A stretch of 64,000 nt of DNA from contig CAADYR010000145.1 in NCBI GenBank assembly GCA_900753305.1, positions 96,117 to 160,116 on the forward strand, in the 5' to 3' direction. The position numbers and the translations under genes are program-made. This DNA is from Lachnospiraceae bacterium. GTDB lineage: Bacteria; Bacillota; Clostridia; Lachnospirales; Lachnospiraceae. Numbering within the stretch: position 1 is the first letter of the stretch; each line of letters starts with the position of its first letter. Under the pieces are notes generated by a model. It searched no databases. It had not been told where the DNA came from and was given only the letters and a program-made list of their open reading frames with translations. Positions 9,346 through 17,202 of the stretch are shown in pieces.

Positions 9346-9374
9346 ATCATAACCGATTGTTTCTAAAAAATCAA
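9346..9374 (-). promoter_or_regulatory. Sigma-A promoter of glnN copy 1
   Basis: On the minus strand TTGATT (9374-9369) and TATGAT (9351-9346) are spaced 17 bp, giving a leader of about 135 nt that contains the candidate attenuator. Confidence 0.7.
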
Positions 9375-9412
9375 TAGCAAATTTAAAATTTTTATAATTT
9401 ACTGCACAATGT

Positions 9413-9500
9413 AACCTCGAATACGCACTTAGGAACACGCAATGCCAACCTCGAAGGCTAACTTAGATACACGCAATGCCAACCTCGAATTCGCACTTCG
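9413..9500. repeat. 34-bp tandem repeat, about 2.6 units
   Basis: AACCTCGAA recurs at 9413, 9447 and 9481, exactly 34 bp apart. The first two units both end ACACGCAATGCC; the third is partial. The array lies upstream of the glnN copy 1 promoter and next to small hairpins (GCACTTCGTGC, GTGCTTCGCAC). Its function is unknown. Confidence 0.75.
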
Positions 9501-9531
9501 TGCTTCTTCTCGGTCGCGTGCTTCGCACTAT

Positions 9532-9591
9532 AAAAATACAAGGAACTCCCTTGTTTTGTGCAAGCACAAACTCGGGCTTCCTTGTATTTTT
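9532..9591 (-). terminator. Terminator of glnN copy 2
   Basis: A long imperfect hairpin has AAAAATACAAGGAA and TTCCTTGTATTTTT as its arms and an inner TTGTG/CACAA stem. It lies just after the stop at 9603 and ends in a T-run on the minus strand. Confidence 0.75.
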
Positions 9592-9602
9592 GCATTGCTT
9601 CA

Positions 9603-11714
9603 TCAGATTTCGAACATCAGCTCTCCATAAGTTGGCATTGGCCATATGGAGCTGTCTACGAGCATTTCGAGTTTATCGACGGGTTTTCTTAACTCTGTCA
9701 TGGCAACATCCACAACATCTTTGTAGTAGAATGCTCTTTCTTTTGCATTTTCTATGGCATTTGCCTTTGCTGTGCACTCTTCCAGATGCTCTAATGCATT
9801 CTTGGCCTGTGCAAGCAGTCCGTCTACCTTGATAAGCAATTCTGTCTGAGCTGTCGCCGGAGCACCTGCTTCTTTTACAGTGACTACTGTATTTGCCAGT
9901 TCACCTGTAAAGGCTGCAACTGCAGGAATAATGTCTTTTCCAGCCATATCGATCATGGTCAGGGCTTCGATGTTGATCGTCTTGGCATAAGTTTCATAAA
10001 TGATCTCTTCTCTTGACTCTAATTCCACTTTCGTAAAGATTCCGAACTTCTCGAACAGTTTTACTGCCTTGTCAGTCGTAAGCGTAGGAGCTGCTTCGAT
10101 CGTAGACTGAATATTTGGAAGTCCTCTTCTCTTTGCTTCCTCATACCATTCCTTTGAGTAGCCGTTTCCGCTGAACAGGATTCTCTGATGCTTTGTCATA
10201 TATTCCTTGATCAGATCATGTACGGCCATATCGAAGTTCTCAGCCTTTTCCAGACGATCCGCTGCCTCGCAGAATGCTTCTGCCACAATCGCATTGATCG
10301 TTGTGTTCGGAGAAGCAATAGAATCAGAAGAACCTACTGTTCTGAACTCAAATTTATTGCCTGTAAAAGCAAAAGGTGATGTTCTGTTTCTGTCTGTTGC
10401 ATCTTTAACAAAGTCTGGAAGTGTGGATACACCTGTTGCCAGCTTCTCGCCCTTCTTGGCGCTGGATGCAACACCTGTCTCAACTAACTGCTTTACGACA
10501 TCCTCCAACTGTTCGCCAAGGAAGATAGAGATAATAACAGGAGGTGCCTCGCTCGCACCCAGTCTTCGGTCATTTCCAACATCAGCAGCAGACTGACGAA
10601 GCAGATCAGCGTGTGTGTCAACTGCTTTCATAATGCAGGCAAGAACCAGAAGAAACTGAATATTTTCATTAGGTGTATCACCCGGATCTAACAGATTGAT
10701 CCCGTTGTCTGTTGTAATTGACCAGTTATCATGCTTACCGGAACCACTCACACCTTCATATGGCTTTTCATGAAGCAGACACCTCATGTTATGCTTTATG
10801 GCAACTCTCTTCATGGCTTCCATGACCAACTGATTATGATCTACCGCAATATTGGCAGTCTCATAGATAGGAGCCAATTCATGCTGTGCAGGAGCCACTT
10901 CATTGTGCTGAGTCTTGGCAGTCACGCCCAATTTCCACAATTCCTCATTCAGATCCTTCATGTAAGCGCCGACACGCTCCTTGATAACACCAAAATAGTG
11001 ATCTTCCATCTCCTGCCCCTTAGGAGCCGGAGCACCGAATAAAGTACGTCCTGCGAACATCAGATCTTTTCTTTGCAGATACAGGTCTTTATCCACCAGA
11101 AAATATTCCTGCTCTGCACCTACGCTGGCTGTAACCTTAGTAGCTTCTGTATTGCCAAATAAACGCACGATACGAAGTGCCTGTTCATTCAATGCTTCCA
11201 TAGATCTTAATAATGGGGTCTTTTTATCGAGTGCTTCACCTGTATAGGAACAGAAAGCTGTAGGGATACATAGAATCACGCCACATGCAGATTCCTTTAA
11301 AAATGCCGGAGATGTGATATCCCATGCTGTATAACCTCTTGCTTCAAATGTTGCGCGAAGTCCTCCAGACGGGAAAGAAGAAGCGTCAGATTCGCCTTTG
11401 ATCAGTTCTTTTCCGGAAAAATCCATAAGCATTTTTCCTTCTTCATCGGGATGTGTTACAAATGCATCATGTTTCTCTGCAGTGATGCCTGTCAATGGCT
11501 GAAACCAATGTGTATAATGGGTCGCACCATGTTCAACAGCCCAGTCCTTCATAGCCTTTGCAACGACATCTGCTGTTGCCATAGAAAGTTCTCCACCATG
11601 CTCCATGACACGGATCACTTCCTGAAACACTTTTTTAGGCAGCCTTTCCCTCATTTTGGCTACTGTAAATACGTTCGATGCGAATAGTTCTTCAACATTT
11701 AGCAGTTCGCTCAT
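9603..11714 (-). CDS. glnN: Type III glutamine synthetase, copy 2
   Basis: A 703-residue GSIII, first of the tandem pair in transcription order. The start at 11714 (MSELLNVEEL) is chosen because GAGGAAG sits about 7 nt upstream and it matches the start of the other copy; an in-frame ATG at 11741 lacks this support. It has the same catalytic blocks as copy 1 (SVGAEQEYFLVDKD, TQHNEVAPAQHELAP). Divergence is highest in the C-terminal third. The leader lacks the hairpin seen before copy 1 but contains a 25-bp inverted repeat, so the two genes are probably differently controlled. Confidence 0.93.
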   Translation of the reverse strand: MSELLNVEELFASNVFTVAKMRERLPKKVFQEVIRVMEHGGELSMATADVVAKAMKDWAVEHGATHYTHWFQPLTGITAEKHDAFVTHPDEEGKMLMDFSGKELIKGESDASSFPSGGLRATFEARGYTAWDITSPAFLKESACGVILCIPTAFCSYTGEALDKKTPLLRSMEALNEQALRIVRLFGNTEATKVTASVGAEQEYFLVDKDLYLQRKDLMFAGRTLFGAPAPKGQEMEDHYFGVIKERVGAYMKDLNEELWKLGVTAKTQHNEVAPAQHELAPIYETANIAVDHNQLVMEAMKRVAIKHNMRCLLHEKPYEGVSGSGKHDNWSITTDNGINLLDPGDTPNENIQFLLVLACIMKAVDTHADLLRQSAADVGNDRRLGASEAPPVIISIFLGEQLEDVVKQLVETGVASSAKKGEKLATGVSTLPDFVKDATDRNRTSPFAFTGNKFEFRTVGSSDSIASPNTTINAIVAEAFCEAADRLEKAENFDMAVHDLIKEYMTKHQRILFSGNGYSKEWYEEAKRRGLPNIQSTIEAAPTLTTDKAVKLFEKFGIFTKVELESREEIIYETYAKTINIEALTMIDMAGKDIIPAVAAFTGELANTVVTVKEAGAPATAQTELLIKVDGLLAQAKNALEHLEECTAKANAIENAKERAFYYKDVVDVAMTELRKPVDKLEMLVDSSIWPMPTYGELMFEI

Positions 11715-11791
11715 TATCTTCTTCCTCACTTTCGGTATCAAGAAATTGTGTAATTTACCATCTGTTTTATCATACCATATTAACCGCTATA

Positions 11792-11816
11792 TTGCACAGT
11801 AGTGAATACTACACAA
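11792..11816 (-). promoter_or_regulatory. Inverted repeat upstream of glnN copy 2 (candidate operator)
   Basis: The repeat has the form TTG-N3-AGTA-N5-TACT-N3-CAA. It lies about 78 bp before the start codon and upstream of a TATGAT -10-like hexamer. It does not match the GlnR/TnrA consensus, so the binding protein is unknown. Confidence 0.4.
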
Positions 11817-11858
11817 TGTTTATTTTTGTAGCATATTCCTATAAACATTTTGCACAAT

Positions 11859-11900
11859 AAAAAAACAGCACATTTCAATTTTGTTTAAAATGTACTGCTT
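11859..11900 (-). terminator. Terminator of the trhP operon
   Basis: CAGTACATTT pairs with AAATGTGCTG and is followed by seven T on the minus strand, just after the trhP stop. Confidence 0.75.
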
Positions 11901-11907
11901 TATTTAT

Positions 11908-13140
11908 CTAATTTGCCTTAACACGCATGAGGTCATATTGTTGCGGAGTCACATCCAGTTGTACATATAATACCTGCTTGGAATGAGGACAGCTCTCTAC
12001 TGCTTCCCCTTCTTCGTTATACATGGCAAGTACCTTTGCCTCTACGTTGCTTCCATCCGGTTTCATGATCTCGATGGTATCTCCAACACAGAACTTGTTA
12101 CGCTGTTCAAACTTTGCAAAGCCTCTTTCATCAATCGCTTCTACGATTCCAAGATAAATATACTCGTTAACATAAGTGTTGTTATCATAGATCTGAGTTT
12201 CTTCACTTGGCTTGCCAAAATAAAATCCTGTCGTGAACTGTCTGTAAGTACACTTGGCGATCTCTGCCCGATACCAGTCCATGTTTGCCTGATATTTCTC
12301 CGGAGATTCCAGATAGTCATCAATTGCCTTTCGATAGGTTCTCGCCACACATGCCACATATAATGCAGTTTTCATACGTCCTTCAATCTTGAGACTGTCA
12401 ATTCCTGCCTCTATGATCTCCGGAATATGCTCGATCATACACAGATCCTTGGAATTGAAGATATAGGTTCCTCTTTCATTCTCATAGACCGGAAGATATT
12501 CGCCCGGACGTTTCTCTTCCACAACTGCATATTTCCAACGGCAGGGATGCGTACATGCTCCCTGATTGGCATCTCTTCCCGTAAAATAATTAGACAAAAG
12601 ACATCTGCCGGAATAGGAGATACACATTGCGCCATGTATAAAACTCTCAATCTCCATTTCATCGGGGATATGCTTCCTGATTTGGGCAATTTCTTTTAAC
12701 GAAAGTTCTCTTGCAGATACCACCCTCTTAGCGCCCTGCTGCCACCAGAACAGATATGTCTGATAGTTTGTATTATTGGCCTGTGTTGAAATATGAATCT
12801 CAATCTCAGGACAGACTTCCTTTGCGATCATAAACATACCAGGATCTGATATGATCAGGGCATCCGGCCCGATTCCCTTTAATTCCTCAAAATAGGCTCT
12901 GGCGCCTTCCAGATCATCATTATGTGCCAGAATATTGGCTGTTACATATACCTTTACTCCATGTTCATGAGCAAAAGTAATCCCTGCAGCCATGTCTTCC
13001 ATAGAGAAATTTTTGGCTTTTGCACGAAGTCCAAAAGCCTCTCCTCCAATATAAACGGCATCTGCGCCGAATATGACTGCTGTTTTTAATACTTCAAGAC
13101 TGCTGGCTGGAACCAGCAATTCCGGTTTTTCTCTTCTCAT
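11908..13140 (-). CDS. trhP: U32-family tRNA hydroxylation protein TrhP-like
   Basis: A 410-residue member of peptidase family U32. The N-terminal block PELLVPASSLEVLKTAVIFGADAVYIGG and the U32 signature with a Cys cluster (GAMCISYSGRCLLSNY, then GACTHPCRW) are present. The cysteines fit the Fe-S ligands of TrhP/RlhA proteins. In Bacillus the TrhP proteins make 5-hydroxyuridine at the tRNA wobble position, which TrmR then methylates. A TrmR-like gene lies 23 bp upstream, which supports this role over the older label of collagenase. It is last in an eight-gene minus-strand cluster. Confidence 0.85.
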   Translation of the reverse strand: MRREKPELLVPASSLEVLKTAVIFGADAVYIGGEAFGLRAKAKNFSMEDMAAGITFAHEHGVKVYVTANILAHNDDLEGARAYFEELKGIGPDALIISDPGMFMIAKEVCPEIEIHISTQANNTNYQTYLFWWQQGAKRVVSARELSLKEIAQIRKHIPDEMEIESFIHGAMCISYSGRCLLSNYFTGRDANQGACTHPCRWKYAVVEEKRPGEYLPVYENERGTYIFNSKDLCMIEHIPEIIEAGIDSLKIEGRMKTALYVACVARTYRKAIDDYLESPEKYQANMDWYRAEIAKCTYRQFTTGFYFGKPSEETQIYDNNTYVNEYIYLGIVEAIDERGFAKFEQRNKFCVGDTIEIMKPDGSNVEAKVLAMYNEEGEAVESCPHSKQVLYVQLDVTPQQYDLMRVKAN

Positions 13141-13163
13141 TTCTTACTACTTCACCATGCCTT

Positions 13164-13811
13164 TCAAGTATGTTTTTTGGTGGACAACGTCACACCATCT
13201 GCAACAGGCAGTATCACAGTCTCCAATTCCTCATGATGCGTCAACGCATACAGATATTCTCTCATTCTGTTATGGATCGTGCGATTGCGTCTTGTAACTG
13301 CATACTTCGATTCCACAATATCTCCATCCTGCAAAATATTATCTGATACCAGAATCCCACCCGGTTCGAGCAGTCTTAAAATATCCGGCAGAAAATGAAT
13401 GTACTGCCCTTTGGCCGCATCCATAAAGATAAAGTCAAAAGTTTCGTCCATGCCCGCAAGTATTTCAACGGCATCTCCTTCCAACAGCGTGATCATTTCA
13501 TTTTTACCGGCTTTGGTGAAATTCTCCTTTGCAAGCGGAATCCTTTTCTCATACTTTTCTATTGTTGTGATATGACATCCTTCTGGTGCATACTCACTCA
13601 TCAATAACGCAGAAAAACCAATGGCCGTTCCTACCTCCAGAATCTTCATGGGTCTGCCCCATGTCAGCAGAAACTTCAACAAACTCTGCATCTGCGGTCT
13701 GATAATCGGTACATTGGTTTCCTTTGCATATTTCTCAAGCTCATGCAGATAGGGAGGATTCCCGGAATCAAAGGAATGAATAAAAGTCGTCATTCTTTCA
13801 TCTGCTATCAA
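13164..13811 (-). CDS. trmR: tRNA 5-hydroxyuridine methyltransferase TrmR-like
   Basis: A 215-residue class I SAM methyltransferase of the O-methyltransferase family 3 type. SAM-binding motif I is LEVGTAIGFSALL; an acidic residue after strand 2 lies in ITTIEKYEKR; motif FIFMDAAKGQY carries the catalytic/metal-binding Asp. TrmR converts 5-hydroxyuridine to 5-methoxyuridine in tRNA, and the next gene is the hydroxylating partner trhP. The start overlaps the stop of the MltG-like gene by 4 bp (ATGA), so the two are translationally coupled, as in the Bacillus yrrL-yrrM-yrrN-yrrO order. Confidence 0.88.
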   Translation of the reverse strand: MIADERMTTFIHSFDSGNPPYLHELEKYAKETNVPIIRPQMQSLLKFLLTWGRPMKILEVGTAIGFSALLMSEYAPEGCHITTIEKYEKRIPLAKENFTKAGKNEMITLLEGDAVEILAGMDETFDFIFMDAAKGQYIHFLPDILRLLEPGGILVSDNILQDGDIVESKYAVTRRNRTIHNRMREYLYALTHHEELETVILPVADGVTLSTKKHT

Positions 13812-14197
13812 TTGCTTTCCTCCGTTCCTTCCTCATCCTGTCCACACATTATTTCCAGCATTTCTTCTACAGACATGGCAGTATTCAGTTCATAGGTTCC
13901 CGGCTTGATCTGACCCTTATATTCTGATAACATTTCCTGTACATAAAATACATTTGCGTTATCGATCAATCCCTTATTCTCCAGTAACTTACCTACATCT
14001 TTGCTATCCTGATCGGCAGAGATCACAACGCTGACCGTTCTGCCATCACCTTCATCTTTGGGAATATCCGCAAATACCTGAAAGCCAAAATCGTAGGCGC
14101 CCACAGCAAGTTTGAACACAACAATAATGACAACTGCCGCAATGGCAATTCTGGCTATCATAGCGGTAATAGCACCCAAAAGCTGCTTTATATCCAT
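13808..14197 (-). CDS. MltG-like membrane protein lacking the transglycosylase domain
   Basis: A 129-residue protein with one N-terminal membrane helix (about 12-37) and a LysM-like small domain (TVSVVISADQDSKDVGKLLE; later IKPGTYELNTAMSVEEML). This matches only the N-terminal part of the endolytic transglycosylase MltG (YceG), normally about 330 residues or more. The catalytic YceG domain is absent and no remnant follows, since the stop overlaps trmR. It sits at the operon position of yrrL (mltG) in Bacillus. It is either a stand-alone reduced form kept in this lineage or an inactive regulator; the reading frame looks intact. Confidence 0.75.
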   Translation of the reverse strand: MDIKQLLGAITAMIARIAIAAVVIIVVFKLAVGAYDFGFQVFADIPKDEGDGRTVSVVISADQDSKDVGKLLENKGLIDNANVFYVQEMLSEYKGQIKPGTYELNTAMSVEEMLEIMCGQDEEGTEESN

Positions 14198-14237
14198 ACT
14201 GTCTCCTCCATGCTAGTACATTCTGCAAACTGCCTGT

Positions 14238-15914
14238 TTACTCAATCTCCATAATGATAGGAAGTATCATTGGTCTTCTCTTTGTCTTCTTCCATACAAA
14301 TTCGCCTAAAGTATCCTTGATCGTTCCTTTGATCTTGCCCCAGTCAGTTACATTTTTCTTCAGACAACTGATAACTGCCTTCTCAATGACCTTATGCGCC
14401 TCATCCATTAAAGCATCGGATTCTTTCACATAGACAAATCCACGGGATACAATGTCAGGTCCCGCCAGCAATTCGCCTGTTGACCCGTCCAGAGACATGA
14501 CTACGATCAGAATACCATCTTCTGCCAGATGCTGTCTGTCACGCAATACCACATTTCCAACATCACCTACGCCCAGACCATCTACCAGAACCGTACCAAC
14601 AGGCACTTTGCCTGTTACTGCGGCACCATTATTGTCCAGCTCCAGCACATCGCCTGAGCTTAAGATAAAGATATTGTCCTTATCATATCCAAGTTCTGAT
14701 GCGATCCTTGCCTGCGCCTTCAGGTGCTTGTATTCACCATGAACAGGTACTGCATACTTGGGCTTTGTCAATGTATAGATCAGTTTGATCTCTTCCTGGC
14801 AGGCATGTCCCGATACATGTGTATCCTGGAAAATAACATCCGCACCCTTCTTGCAAAGTTCATTGATGACTTTGGTAACAGCCTTCTCATTACCAGGAAT
14901 CGGATTAGATGAGAAAATAACGGTATCTCCCTGATTAATGGATATCTTCTTATGCATACCACTTGCCATGCGGCTAAGTGCTGCCATACTCTCTCCCTGG
15001 CTTCCTGTTGTGATAATAACTGTCTTATCCCTTGGATAATTCTTTAATTTTTCAATATCGATCAGTGTATTCTCAGGTATATTGATACGGTTCAGGTTAG
15101 AAGCTGTTTCAATAATATTGACCATACTTCTTCCTTCTACCACTACCTTTCTGCCAAATTTATAAGCAGTATTGATGATCTGTTGTACTCTGTCCACATT
15201 AGAGGCAAAAGTTGCAATGATGATCCTTGTCTTCTTATGTTCTTCAAATAATGTATCAAATACACTTCCAAGTGTTCTCTCAGAAGGTGTAAATCCCGGT
15301 CTTTCAGCATTGGTACTGTCACACAGCAATGCCAGAACACCCTTCTTGCCAAGTTCTGCGAATCTCTGCAGATCGATCGTATCTCCATATACAGGCGTAT
15401 AATCTACCTTGAAATCTCCTGTATGCACTACGATTCCTGCAGGAGAGTAAATTGCCAGAGCTGCTGCATCTACAATACTGTGATTGGTCTTGATAAACTC
15501 AATTCTAAAGCAGCCCAGATTAATGCTCTGACCAAATTTTACAACCTTTCTTCTGACATTATGGATCAGGTTATGCTCTGTCAGTTTATTCTCAATGATA
15601 CCCATTGTAAGCTTGGTAGCATAAACAGGAACATTCAGTTCTTTCAGTACATATGGCAAAGCGCCAATATGATCTTCGTGTCCGTGTGTAATGACAAAGC
15701 CTTTTACCTTATCCGCATTATTCTTCAGATAAGTAATATCAGGAATTACCAGATCTACACCCAGCATATCATCTTCCGGGAAACTAAGACCGCAATCCAC
15801 CACAACAATACTGTCTTCATATTCAAAGGCAGTAATGTTCATACCAATTAGCTCAAGACCTCCTAAAGGAATGATCTTAAGCTTCGACGTATTTTCTTTT
15901 TTATTCTGTTTCAA
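14238..15914 (-). CDS. rnj: Ribonuclease J
   Basis: A 558-residue metallo-beta-lactamase/beta-CASP nuclease that acts as 5'-3' exo- and endoribonuclease in mRNA decay and RNA processing. Visible are the zinc motif THGHEDHIGALPYVL, the HTGDFKVD strand, LCDSTNAERPG, TTGSQGESMAALSRMA, HVSGHACQEEIK and PVHGEYKHL, followed by the C-terminal domain. Length matches family members. It lies in the housekeeping cluster between the DUF1292 gene and the MltG-like gene with short gaps. A second RNase J is not seen in the window. Confidence 0.95.
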   Translation of the reverse strand: MKQNKKENTSKLKIIPLGGLELIGMNITAFEYEDSIVVVDCGLSFPEDDMLGVDLVIPDITYLKNNADKVKGFVITHGHEDHIGALPYVLKELNVPVYATKLTMGIIENKLTEHNLIHNVRRKVVKFGQSINLGCFRIEFIKTNHSIVDAAALAIYSPAGIVVHTGDFKVDYTPVYGDTIDLQRFAELGKKGVLALLCDSTNAERPGFTPSERTLGSVFDTLFEEHKKTRIIIATFASNVDRVQQIINTAYKFGRKVVVEGRSMVNIIETASNLNRINIPENTLIDIEKLKNYPRDKTVIITTGSQGESMAALSRMASGMHKKISINQGDTVIFSSNPIPGNEKAVTKVINELCKKGADVIFQDTHVSGHACQEEIKLIYTLTKPKYAVPVHGEYKHLKAQARIASELGYDKDNIFILSSGDVLELDNNGAAVTGKVPVGTVLVDGLGVGDVGNVVLRDRQHLAEDGILIVVMSLDGSTGELLAGPDIVSRGFVYVKESDALMDEAHKVIEKAVISCLKKNVTDWGKIKGTIKDTLGEFVWKKTKRRPMILPIIMEIE

Positions 15915-16029
15915 AATAAACCTCCATTAAAATTTTCTATCTATAACAGCACCCCGCTGTTGTTACCATTTACTTAACAAAATAAACGCTACTGCCCATA
16001 CGTGCAGTAACGGTCCATCATTTCATTCA

Positions 16030-16287
16030 TCAGATAAGGTCAATATCCTCCAACATATTCTCAAATACTGCTGAAACAGCATCGAACTCTGTATCATCCT
16101 CTACCATACTGTACACACGTTCCTCTGCATCTGCCTCAGATATATCCTTGAGAATATATGCTTCGCCCTCTTCGTCTTCCTCTGCATCTGTTACCAGAAT
16201 ATAATTCACACCACCGATCGTGGTCTGTTCCAATACATAAAAATCAACAGCTTCTTCACCGTCCGGCACAAAGGTAATCTTCTCCAC
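16030..16287 (-). CDS. DUF1292 family protein (YrzB-like)
   Basis: An 85-residue very acidic protein of the DUF1292 family. It shows the beta-rich pattern typical of YrzB proteins: ITFVPDGEEAVDFYVLEQ, then YILVTDAEEDEEGEAYIL. Its start overlaps the ruvX stop by one base. The biochemical role is unknown; the ireB-ruvX-DUF1292 gene order is conserved across Firmicutes. Confidence 0.85.
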   Translation of the reverse strand: MEKITFVPDGEEAVDFYVLEQTTIGGVNYILVTDAEEDEEGEAYILKDISEADAEERVYSMVEDDTEFDAVSAVFENMLEDIDLI

Positions 16288-16721
16288 TATGCGTTCTCCT
16301 TATTCTTACGCAGGTCAAGAAATCCCTGCAAAATAAAAACTGCCGCTATTTGATCGACGTATTCCTTACGGTCTTCACGTCTGATACCGGCTTCCATCAT
16401 TGCTTTATCTGCTGCTACTGTTGTTAACCGCTCATCCCAGAGATGCACTGTCAGTCCCGTTCTGCGTTCAAGCATTTCTTTAAAGGCGAGCGTTTTTTCA
16501 ACACGCTCACCTAAGGAATCATTCATATTCTTGGGATAGCCAAGCACGATTTCTTCTACCTCATACTCTACTATCAGTTCTTCGATTCTTGCTAATGTCT
16601 GACGCAGTTTATTCTCTGACTTTCTACGTACGATCTCAATTCCCTGAGCAGTAATGAGCAGTGGGTCACTTATCGCTACACCAACCGTCTTTGACCCAAA
16701 ATCCAGTCCCATTATTCTCAT
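16287..16721 (-). CDS. ruvX: Holliday junction resolvase-like RuvX/YqgF
   Basis: A 144-residue RNase H-fold protein of the YqgF family, implicated in Holliday junction resolution and/or pre-16S rRNA end processing. Motif MGLDFGSKTVGVAISD carries the first catalytic Asp. EEIVLGYPKNMNDSLGERV and LWDERLTTVAA follow, and the last acidic residue is in YVDQIAAVFILQGFL. Length is normal. It is followed at once by DUF1292 and preceded by ireB. Confidence 0.92.
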   Translation of the reverse strand: MRIMGLDFGSKTVGVAISDPLLITAQGIEIVRRKSENKLRQTLARIEELIVEYEVEEIVLGYPKNMNDSLGERVEKTLAFKEMLERRTGLTVHLWDERLTTVAADKAMMEAGIRREDRKEYVDQIAAVFILQGFLDLRKNKENA

Positions 16722-16802
16722 TTAAATTCTCCTGTTAACCGCTTGTCCCCTTACCGCTCACCCTGTAAGCAGGTAAAAATCCATGCATAATCTGCTTATT
16801 AT

Positions 16803-17075
16803 TTAATTCCAACCGGAATTTCTAATGTATGCCTTGAGCATTTCTTCTACAAGTTCATCACGCTCTACCTTCATAATCAAGGCTCTCGCATTCTTATGGC
16901 TGGTAATGTAAGTAGGATCCCCTGACATAATATAACCTACGATCTGATTGACCGGGTTATACCCCTTCTCTGTTAAAGCAGCATATACAGAAGCCAGCAC
17001 ATCCTTAACCGTAGAAGCTTCTTCCAACTCCTCCGGAACAATCTGAATATATTGTGTCTGTGTTAAATCCTCCAT
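16803..17075 (-). CDS. ireB: IreB family regulatory phosphoprotein (YrzL)
   Basis: A 90-residue UPF0297/IreB protein. In enterococci IreB is a substrate of the Ser/Thr kinase IreK and tunes cephalosporin resistance. The family segment YNPVNQIVGYIMSGDPTYITSHKNAR is present around residues 38-63 and the length is typical. The N-terminal Thr residues (DLTQTQY) correspond to the region phosphorylated in the enterococcal protein. It is upstream of ruvX in the conserved cluster. Confidence 0.92.
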   Translation of the reverse strand: MEDLTQTQYIQIVPEELEEASTVKDVLASVYAALTEKGYNPVNQIVGYIMSGDPTYITSHKNARALIMKVERDELVEEMLKAYIRNSGWN

Positions 17076-17202
17076 CTGTCATGCTCCTTTCCATTACTGT
17101 ACACTCAACAAACAAAACATGTAAATTTTCTGTGAACAGATACATATTTTCGAGAGGTATCAATGTCTGTATCATTTATCATACTCTAATTTGTTTGAAA
17201 AT

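Noticed and set aside
11792..11816. GlnR/TnrA box before glnN copy 2
   Set aside because: The inverted repeat does not fit TGTNA-N7-TNACA; kept only as an unassigned operator.
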